The notes under the pieces are model-generated. The model saw only the letters and a list, made by a program, of their open reading frames with translations, had not been told where the DNA came from and did no database searches. A stretch of DNA of 10,770 nt, from positions 1 to 10,770 of the forward strand of contig JAQCMX010000236.1 in NCBI GenBank assembly GCA_028274885.1. The letters run 5' to 3'. A program made the position numbers and the translations under genes. Within the stretch, counting starts at the first letter, position 1. Each line of letters begins with the position of its first letter. This stretch comes from Haloarculaceae archaeon (GTDB lineage: Archaea > Halobacteriota > Halobacteria > Halobacteriales > Haloarculaceae). Below are positions 1 to 5,203 of this stretch, one piece after another.

Positions 1-1281
1 ATCAAGGAAGACGGCGAGAAGGTGCCAGGATTCCAGGCCGCAGAGCCCGACCAGCGAAGCGCCTCGGAGATCCTGGCGAACTACACGACGCCGAACGGAC
101 GGTTCGACCTACGGGAGAACCAGCGGGTCCTGATGTACGAACTGTCGAAAGAGGATGCCGACCCGGACAACGCGTTCACCTCCGGTGACCCGGACTTCAA
201 CGACGCGGTCGTCCTCTTCCAGGCGCTGAACGCGACCAGCAACGTCTCGACGGGGTCGGGCGAACCGCTCCTCCAGATCAACGATACCGAGGCACCCGCG
301 AAGGTCGCGCCGACCGACACCCCCGACGTGAACGTCACGGTCGGGAACATCGGGACGGCACCCGACACGACGAACGTCACGCTCGCCGTCGACGGAACAA
401 CCGAAGACACCCTCTCGGGGGTCAACGTCAGCGACGGGCAGAGCAAGACAGTCTCGCTCGAAGCCCCGACGATGGCTCCCGGGGCGCACACGTTGACGAT
501 CAACCTGAGCGCGAACAACGAGAGCGTCACCCGGAGCATTTACATCGGGACATCGTCGTACGACGCCTTCGTCGTCAACGTCGACTCGTCGGCGACCGAC
601 ACGGTCGTCGAGCAGACCGGGACCTTCACCGTCGCCGCCGAGGTGACCAACGTCGGGTCGATCACCGGGACACAGGACATCGACTTCACCGCGACGACGG
701 AATCTATCAACGCCTCGGTCGGTAGTTCGCCCCAGACCAGAGACGACCTCACGCTCTCGTCCGGGCAGACGAAGACGGTCCAGATGACGTTCGATCCGGA
801 CGACAGCACCCGCGGGAAAATGCAAGTGGCGGTGTCCTCGGCCAACACCACGTCGACAGTCGAGGTCAACGTCGAGGAACCGCGACTGCTGGTCAACGGG
901 ACCTACGTCGGCGTGACGAAACTCGAACCGGGGACCCGAACCGATCTTGACGTGGCTCCGCAGCGGCTCGACGTCGTCGTGAACAATCCGGAACTGATCT
1001 CGAAGTCCGGTTCGCTCTCGGTGAAACTCTGGGAGGGGACCAGCCCGTCCGGATCGGCGGACATCGACAAGAGCGAGTCCGTGCAGGTCCGGGCCGGTGC
1101 GGACATCGCAACCGTCGACCTCGACACGACGCTCGATCCGGGCGTCTACGCCTACGAGGTGTCGACCAGCGACGACTCCAAGTCGGGCACGCTGTTCGTC
1201 CCCGACAACGCGCCGTCCCAGGCCTCGTTCGACACTGACCTGATCTCCATCGACGCGAACGTCATCGCGCTCGGCGGGTAA
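1..1281 (+). CDS. Secreted surface protein with tandem CARDB-like modules, 5'-truncated
   Basis: The reading frame is open from base 1 to a TAA at 1279-1281, so this is the last 426 residues of a larger protein whose start lies outside the window. The first ~90 residues form a non-repetitive domain containing FDLRENQRVLMYEL and DPDFNDAVVLF. Three tandem beta-rich modules follow, at about fragment residues 95-183, 188-294 and 294-402. They share the pattern V-x-N-x-G, then a small turn, then SGQ/AGA-x-x-x-TV, then PG-x-(H/Y), typical of CARDB/Ig-like cell-surface modules. About a dozen N-X-S/T sequons and no cysteine are present, which fits an N-glycosylated haloarchaeal exoprotein. There is no C-terminal membrane helix or PGF-CTERM motif, so any anchor must be N-terminal. 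The gene is convergent with the pilus operon. An adhesin or matrix role is inferred. The upstream domain could belong to a pilin-like protein, but this cannot be seen here. Confidence 0.75.
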   Translation: MKEDGEKVPGFQAAEPDQRSASEILANYTTPNGRFDLRENQRVLMYELSKEDADPDNAFTSGDPDFNDAVVLFQALNATSNVSTGSGEPLLQINDTEAPAKVAPTDTPDVNVTVGNIGTAPDTTNVTLAVDGTTEDTLSGVNVSDGQSKTVSLEAPTMAPGAHTLTINLSANNESVTRSIYIGTSSYDAFVVNVDSSATDTVVEQTGTFTVAAEVTNVGSITGTQDIDFTATTESINASVGSSPQTRDDLTLSSGQTKTVQMTFDPDDSTRGKMQVAVSSANTTSTVEVNVEEPRLLVNGTYVGVTKLEPGTRTDLDVAPQRLDVVVNNPELISKSGSLSVKLWEGTSPSGSADIDKSESVQVRAGADIATVDLDTTLDPGVYAYEVSTSDDSKSGTLFVPDNAPSQASFDTDLISIDANVIALGG

Positions 1282-1491
1282 CGTTCACTGACTATCCTCC
1301 GGTCGGAGATGTCCGCCATCCTCGCTGGCCGCGCCGGCGCTGGAATCCATCCTCTCTTCTCGCTGTGATTCGTCCCGTCACTGGAACAGCTATACTTCCC
1401 GGCAGTATGGACTGTCGTCGAGCAGGTTCGGTATCGTGGATCGGCGGTGGATCCCGGACGGCCCATGGCTCCGAAGTGCAGCGATTTCGGA

Positions 1492-1510
1492 TGTCACGCT
1501 GGCCGTGACA
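1492..1510. repeat. Perfect 7-5-7 inverted repeat (hairpin)
   Basis: TGTCACG-CTGGC-CGTGACA is a perfect 7-bp inverted repeat with a 5-nt spacer. It lies 211 bp after the surface-protein stop and 129 bp beyond the operon's last stop. It overlaps a second near-palindrome at 1507-1517. It could be an RNA hairpin in a 3' UTR of either convergent transcript or a protein-binding site. No U-tract follows, so it is not a classic intrinsic terminator. Confidence 0.4.
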
Positions 1511-1603
1511 CAGTGTCCGACATGCCGGCCAACTGGTGCCCGATCCGAGCCTATCAGGTTTAGGACACCTCGGCGTGCACCGAGAGAGCGCTGAGACGTG
1601 ACA

Positions 1604-1625
1604 CGGCAAAACCAGCGGAAACAAC
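1604..1625 (-). terminator. Possible oligo-T terminator of the pilus operon
   Basis: Read on the minus strand, 14-35 nt after the TGA of the last operon gene the transcript passes TTGTTT and then TTTT. Archaeal RNA polymerase often terminates at short oligo-T tracts without a hairpin. The tracts are short and interrupted, so this is a weak call from position and base composition only. Confidence 0.3.
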
Positions 1626-1638
1626 GGACCGTCAGGCG

Positions 1639-2445
1639 TCAATAGATCGTCGACAGTTCGATGACCGTCCGCCGGAGGAAGACGGTCCCGCCGTCGTCGC
1701 CCGGCTCGTACACCCTGCAGTAGAACTCCCCGTCACGGGCGCTCTCGTCCCAGCCACTCCGGCTGAAGTACTGGCTCCAGGCGTCGGCTGCGGCCATCCC
1801 GGACACGTCGACCGTGACGTTCCCCGCCTCGGTGGGTTGGAAGTACTGATTGCTGCTCGGATCCGGACCCGGGAACAGTTTCCGCGACCCCTCGTCGACG
1901 TGCTGGCCGACCAGCACCACCGAGGTCTGGCCGCCGAGGCTGATGTTCCCGCGCAGCGAGATCAGCGACAGGGTCGCCCGGTCGTCGGTACACTCGAAGG
2001 TCGGCCCACGGCGAAGGAGCTGTCCCTCCCGGCTGAGCCGGAACAACCCACCGATCTCGTAGACGAACGTCGTCGGGACCCCCTGCGAGTCGAACACGAG
2101 GGCCCGGGGACCGAGTGTCCGTTCGTAGATCGTGTTCTCGGTCGGCGCCGAATCGTTGATTCGTACGACCAGTCTCGACTCGACCGTCCGGAGCGAACTC
2201 CCGCCGAGTTCGATCTCGAGCGACCGGCCGGGGATGTCCTCCTCGTGGATCTCCTCGTAGGTCTCGGCGATTCCCTGCATCGTCCGGTCGGCGCTGTTGG
2301 CTTTCTCCCCGTCTCTGAGGTCGCCCAGCGCGTCGAACCCGCTGACGTACACGAACCCGATGCCGCTGACGATGATCGCGAACGTCAGCGTGAACGCGAC
2401 GAGATCGGACACCGCTCGCTGGCGGCGCGTGGTGTCGTCGAACAC
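1639..2445 (-). CDS. Pilin-like membrane-anchored protein (DUF7289-like), 268 aa, last gene of pilus operon
   Basis: The start is taken as GTG at 2445. A canonical GGAGGTG (2459-2453) sits 7 nt upstream, and the preceding gene's TAA ends one base before it. The open frame runs upstream to 2730, but that part is an Arg/Ser-rich shadow of the neighbour. Residues 8-34 (RQRAVSDLV, then a hydrophobic helix) resemble the RAV-type N-terminus of haloarchaeal type IV pilins, with possible PibD processing after RA. A charged helical stretch to ~70 and a beta-rich ectodomain follow, with cysteines at 152 and 243 and three N-X-S/T sequons. It ends in an aromatic residue (ELSTIY). From memory it resembles the haloarchaeal DUF7289 family, not confirmed here. 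It is probably a minor pilin or pseudopilin of the system encoded upstream. Its exact role is unknown. Confidence 0.85.
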   Translation of the reverse strand: MFDDTTRRQRAVSDLVAFTLTFAIIVSGIGFVYVSGFDALGDLRDGEKANSADRTMQGIAETYEEIHEEDIPGRSLEIELGGSSLRTVESRLVVRINDSAPTENTIYERTLGPRALVFDSQGVPTTFVYEIGGLFRLSREGQLLRRGPTFECTDDRATLSLISLRGNISLGGQTSVVLVGQHVDEGSRKLFPGPDPSSNQYFQPTEAGNVTVDVSGMAAADAWSQYFSRSGWDESARDGEFYCRVYEPGDDGGTVFLRRTVIELSTIY

Positions 2446-2446
2446 G

Positions 2447-2905
2447 TTAGCGCACCTCCGATTCGATGGTGAGACAGTCTTCGTCGGGGACGTACGTGAC
2501 GCTCGTCGAGCCGCCAGAGAGCGCCCGCCCACAGACGGCCGTCTCGTTGTCGATTTTGACGGGGACGGTGAACGTCGTCGAGTTCGTCCAGAGGACGACC
2601 CGATTCTCGCTGTAGACCTGCAACTCGATGTTGTACCCGCCGCCGCCGATCCGGGACGGGAGCGAGACACTCGACCGGACCTCCGATGGGGATCCCGTGG
2701 CCGCCATGCGGTCGACTTGCTGGATCTCACTGACCAGCACTTCGTTCACGTCGGTGAGCCCCCGCTCGCTGACCCGCTCTTCCTGCTGGGTCACGAGCTG
2801 GCCAGCCCCGATGATCAGCCCGGATATCAGGATCGCCGTGATCCCCAGCGTGAGTGCGTGGTTGAGAGCGATCGAGGCCGCGCGGGTGTCGCCCCGGAAG
2901 CTCAT
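2447..2905 (-). CDS. Small pilin-like protein (DUF7266-like), 152 aa
   Basis: The ATG at 2905 overlaps the stop of the preceding gene as ATGA. It is preceded by the double Shine-Dalgarno GGAGGGAGG (2917-2909), which fixes the start. This is the smallest of the five pilin-like products. Residues 4-13 carry RGDTRAASIA, followed by a hydrophobic helix at about 14-38 and an amphipathic continuation to ~65, the usual lollipop stem of a type IV pilin. A short beta domain follows, with cysteines at 125 and 144 and two sequons (NST, NET). There is no acidic residue at +5 of any plausible class III cleavage site, so it may stay unprocessed or be cut atypically. It resembles haloarchaeal DUF7266 proteins from memory. 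A minor pilin or initiation-complex subunit is inferred from operon position. Confidence 0.85.
   Translation of the reverse strand: MSFRGDTRAASIALNHALTLGITAILISGLIIGAGQLVTQQEERVSERGLTDVNEVLVSEIQQVDRMAATGSPSEVRSSVSLPSRIGGGGYNIELQVYSENRVVLWTNSTTFTVPVKIDNETAVCGRALSGGSTSVTYVPDEDCLTIESEVR
2453..2459 (-). promoter_or_regulatory. Canonical Shine-Dalgarno deciding the GTG start at 2445
   Basis: GGAGGTG is read on the minus strand with a 7-nt spacer to GTG. It lies inside the last codons of the upstream gene, which stops one base before the GTG. It rules out the longer upstream reading of the frame. Confidence 0.75.
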
Positions 2906-3933
2906 GCGCCTCCCTCCTCGATCAGCGTCGTGTTGTACCTGACGCCGGGCCGCTCGTAAACGAACTCGAACGCCGGGCGCTGGATCTGCTGGCGGACGTT
3001 CGGCTGTGTAGCGCTGAGATCGAGGAACCCGGGGTAGCTCCCATCGCTCCCGACCCAGTAGGACCCTTCTCCGTCGGTGTCGGGCCCGCCGCCGTTCGTA
3101 CTCTCGAACCTGATCCGATACTCCGGGTCGACACCCTCGGCGAAGTCAAGGGAGACTGCCCTGTCGCTTATCGTCTCGTTGATGAGGTCAATCCTAACCG
3201 GTCCGTCACCGACGCCGGGGAACCAGCTCTGAGAGTCGGACGCCCAGCTCTGTAGTTTCGTCCCCGACTCGTCGTAGATCTCGATGTATCGGGTTCCCTG
3301 GACCGACGGACACGCGGCTCCGTCGGTATCCCTCGCGAGTCGCATCTCCCAAGCGTTCCCACTGCTGGTGTTCTCGACGGTCACAGTGAAGTTCGTGTCC
3401 GTTGGACTGGCCCCCCTGTCACACGGAAACTGGGTCACGGTGAAATTAAACGGTCCGACCGTCGATGCCCCCCGCGCCACGTCGTATTCCCGACTGTCCG
3501 GATTGCTCCACGGTTCGGGATTGAGGAAGTCAGGGCCGGATGATGGCGTCGAGAGATTCTGCGTCACCAGCGGCCCACCCTCGGACGCACTCGCGCTGAG
3601 ACTGACGTTCACGTACGTCGCGCTGTCGGCGAAGGTCATGTTCGACAACCGATTGCTGTATATCTCGATGCTCTGTCGCATGGCCGTCTCGAAGCCCGCG
3701 AGTCCGGTCTCACTGCGCACGCGGTCGGCCATCTTCGACAGGTCCTGGCGGACCATCCCCGCGGTTCGCTGGGCCTCGTCCGTCGAGTCGAAGTTGCCTT
3801 CTGTCCCGACCGTGTCGGTGAATTTCAGCCCGTTAAGTAGGATGACGGAGCCGACGATGACTAGGGCGATGGTCGCCGCGCCGACGAGCAACAACTGCCC
3901 GCGCTCGTCGTCGGGGAGCGTCGGGCTCACCAT
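2902..3933 (-). CDS. Large pilin-like protein (DUF7261-like), 343 aa
   Basis: The start chosen is ATG at 3933. It overlaps the upstream stop by 7 nt (ATGGTGA) and has GGAGGTG at 3951-3945, 11 nt upstream. The frame is open to 4017, but the extra 28 residues lie wholly inside the preceding gene. Residues 9-35 are DERGQLLLVG followed by a hydrophobic helix ending at LLNGL. RG|Q is a possible class III peptidase site, though without an acidic +5 residue. An alpha-helical stretch to ~95 (AQRTAGMVRQDLSKMADRV) is followed by a long beta-rich ectodomain with eight N-X-S/T sequons and cysteines at 171 and 208. It is about twice the usual pilin length, suggesting a tip or adhesin-type minor pilin by analogy with large minor pilins elsewhere. 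It resembles the haloarchaeal DUF7261 family from memory. The function is inferred from context. Confidence 0.85.
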   Translation of the reverse strand: MVSPTLPDDERGQLLLVGAATIALVIVGSVILLNGLKFTDTVGTEGNFDSTDEAQRTAGMVRQDLSKMADRVRSETGLAGFETAMRQSIEIYSNRLSNMTFADSATYVNVSLSASASEGGPLVTQNLSTPSSGPDFLNPEPWSNPDSREYDVARGASTVGPFNFTVTQFPCDRGASPTDTNFTVTVENTSSGNAWEMRLARDTDGAACPSVQGTRYIEIYDESGTKLQSWASDSQSWFPGVGDGPVRIDLINETISDRAVSLDFAEGVDPEYRIRFESTNGGGPDTDGEGSYWVGSDGSYPGFLDLSATQPNVRQQIQRPAFEFVYERPGVRYNTTLIEEGGA

Positions 3934-4559
3934 GCGACGATCCGCACCTCCACGATATTGAACAGGCTGGAGTTCGGGGCCACGTCCGATATGAAGTACG
4001 GACGCTGTTTCGACCACTGCTCGACGGTTCTGGGCGTGTTGCTGAACGTGTCACCGCAGGCCGTGCCGCTGGCACCACCGATCCTGACTGGTTCGTCGTC
4101 GTAGATAGCGACCGTCCGACTGGCGACCACTGCGGTGTCGGAGGGTGCGATGAGGCTCTGTGGGTCACCCGTCTCCTGTGAGACTGCCTCGGATTCGACC
4201 GCCCCGTTTTCGGTCTGGTACCGAAAGTACACGTTGAAACTGACACTTTGATTGCTCAGCGACTGGTTTAATAGTCGCTCGAATTTGGTCGACTCGTCGT
4301 CGAGCGTGGCACCCTCGAAGCTCTCCGTCCCGACCTGGTAACAGCGGACGATCCTGCTCAGGTTCCCGCTGTTGGCCGTCAGCGCGAGCACGTCTTCTGC
4401 CCTGGTCTCAAGCGCACTGGTCTGTTCGCTCGTGTCGCTCGCCCACGGGCCGATGTCGACGATCTGGAGGCCGAACACCAGCGACGTGAGGACGATAATC
4501 GCCGCGAAGACACCCTCCAGGGTGTACGCCTGCGCTCTGTGTGTGGTATCTTTTGACAT
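3927..4559 (-). CDS. Pilin-like protein (DUF7288-like), 210 aa
   Basis: The ATG at 4559 follows the preceding TGA by 4 nt, with GGTGA just upstream. The N-terminus is THRAQAYTLEGVFAA followed by a hydrophobic helix to ~37. The E at residue 15 behind RAQ places an acidic residue at +5 or +6 of a class III prepilin-peptidase site, depending on where cleavage occurs, so this is among the better processing candidates in the operon. The ectodomain has cysteines at 73 and 168 and four sequons. The C-terminus VEVRIVAW is related to the tail of the upstream gene's product. The 3' end also carries the Shine-Dalgarno of the next gene. It resembles the haloarchaeal DUF7288 family from memory. A minor pilin or pseudopilin is the likely role. 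Confidence 0.85.
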   Translation of the reverse strand: MSKDTTHRAQAYTLEGVFAAIIVLTSLVFGLQIVDIGPWASDTSEQTSALETRAEDVLALTANSGNLSRIVRCYQVGTESFEGATLDDESTKFERLLNQSLSNQSVSFNVYFRYQTENGAVESEAVSQETGDPQSLIAPSDTAVVASRTVAIYDDEPVRIGGASGTACGDTFSNTPRTVEQWSKQRPYFISDVAPNSSLFNIVEVRIVAW

Positions 4560-4563
4560 AGTG

Positions 4564-5190
4564 TCACCAGATCCGTACGATCAGCCAGCACGACGGGGTA
4601 CAGTAGTCGTCTGCGTCGGCGACAACGCCCCTGTCCTCGGCTGGCTTGTCCGTCATGTTGAGGTCCACGACCCGCCTGCTGGTCGCGGCCGACTGGTTCT
4701 CGTAGTCGTCACCGAACTCCAGGCGGTTGCCGTCGGCCACAATCGGCTCCGACAACTGTTGGGCGTTGAGCCGACTGCTGTTGACGATCATGATGTTGAC
4801 GTTGGGCCGCGCACGTCTGTCTGTCGTGGTGTTGATACTCGCGTTCCGGCGGAACGCCTCGAACTCGGTCTCGTCGGAGAGGCTCATGATGCCGGCCGAG
4901 GGGTCGGTCGCGTCGTACTCCAGTACGTTCTCCGCCCCCTTGACGCTGTAGTTGTCGACGAGCCACTCGGCGGCCCGGTCCGTTTGTGTGAACTGGGTCC
5001 CGTCCACCGGGTCGGCGTACGACGAGTAGAGGCCGGGCACGTACCCAAAGACGAACAACACCGAGACAAGCAGGAACGTGATCCCGATGATGTAATCCTG
5101 ATTCGTCTGTCCGCGGTCGTCCCCGACCAGTCTTTCCTCGCCCGACGGCTCCTGTCCTGTCTCGAATTCCATGACTTCTGAATCCCCCAC
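4564..5190 (-). CDS. Pilin-like protein (DUF7287-like), 208 aa
   Basis: The start is taken as GTG at 5190, with GGAG at 5202-5199 and an 8-nt spacer. An in-frame ATG at 5172 is a reasonable alternative giving 202 aa. A hydrophilic leader of ~25 residues precedes DDRGQTNQDYIIGIT and a hydrophobic helix (about 33-55). R26-G27|Q28 with D32 at +5 is the best match to the archaeal class III (PibD) cleavage pattern in this operon. The ectodomain carries five N-X-S/T sequons. Both cysteines lie in a C-terminal CTPSC motif (197, 201), directly before the final WLIVRIW. It is the first pilin-like gene after the platform gene, 13 nt away. It resembles haloarchaeal DUF7287 from memory. It is a probable minor pilin. 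Nothing visible assigns it a more exact task. Confidence 0.83.
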   Translation of the reverse strand: MGDSEVMEFETGQEPSGEERLVGDDRGQTNQDYIIGITFLLVSVLFVFGYVPGLYSSYADPVDGTQFTQTDRAAEWLVDNYSVKGAENVLEYDATDPSAGIMSLSDETEFEAFRRNASINTTTDRRARPNVNIMIVNSSRLNAQQLSEPIVADGNRLEFGDDYENQSAATSRRVVDLNMTDKPAEDRGVVADADDYCTPSCWLIVRIW

Positions 5191-5203
5191 TGTCGACGCT
5201 CCG

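Larger units (their letters stand above)
1282..1638. other. Convergent intergenic region without a credible gene
   Basis: This 357-bp stretch lies between the stop of the plus-strand surface protein and the stop of the last pilus-operon gene. The open frames crossing it give low-complexity translations rich in Pro, Arg, Ser and Cys, unlike the acidic proteins on either side. No strong start context, tRNA-like fold or transposase trace was seen. It contains a 7-bp hairpin at 1492-1510, an 11-nt near-palindrome GACAC-A-GTGTC at 1507-1517, a 5-bp hairpin at 1569-1584 and oligo-A tracts at 1608-1611 and 1619-1621 (oligo-T on the minus strand). Confidence 0.6.

Noticed and set aside
1292..1642. 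Minus-strand open frame in the convergent gap, and a 48-codon plus-strand frame at 1365-1508
   Set aside because: Composition (Pro, Cys, Arg, Ser) is unlike haloarchaeal proteins, no Shine-Dalgarno or recognisable motif is present, and there is no transposase signature.
2446..2730. Upstream extension of the last pilin-like gene to an ATG at 2730
   Set aside because: The extra 95 residues are Arg/Ser-rich out-of-frame reading of the neighbouring gene. The GGAGGTG at 2459-2453 and the pilin N-terminus place the start at 2445.
3934..4017. 28-residue extension of the 343-aa pilin-like protein
   Set aside because: It lies wholly within the preceding coding sequence and would put a long leader before RGQLLLVG. 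The ATG at 3933 gives the usual short leader.
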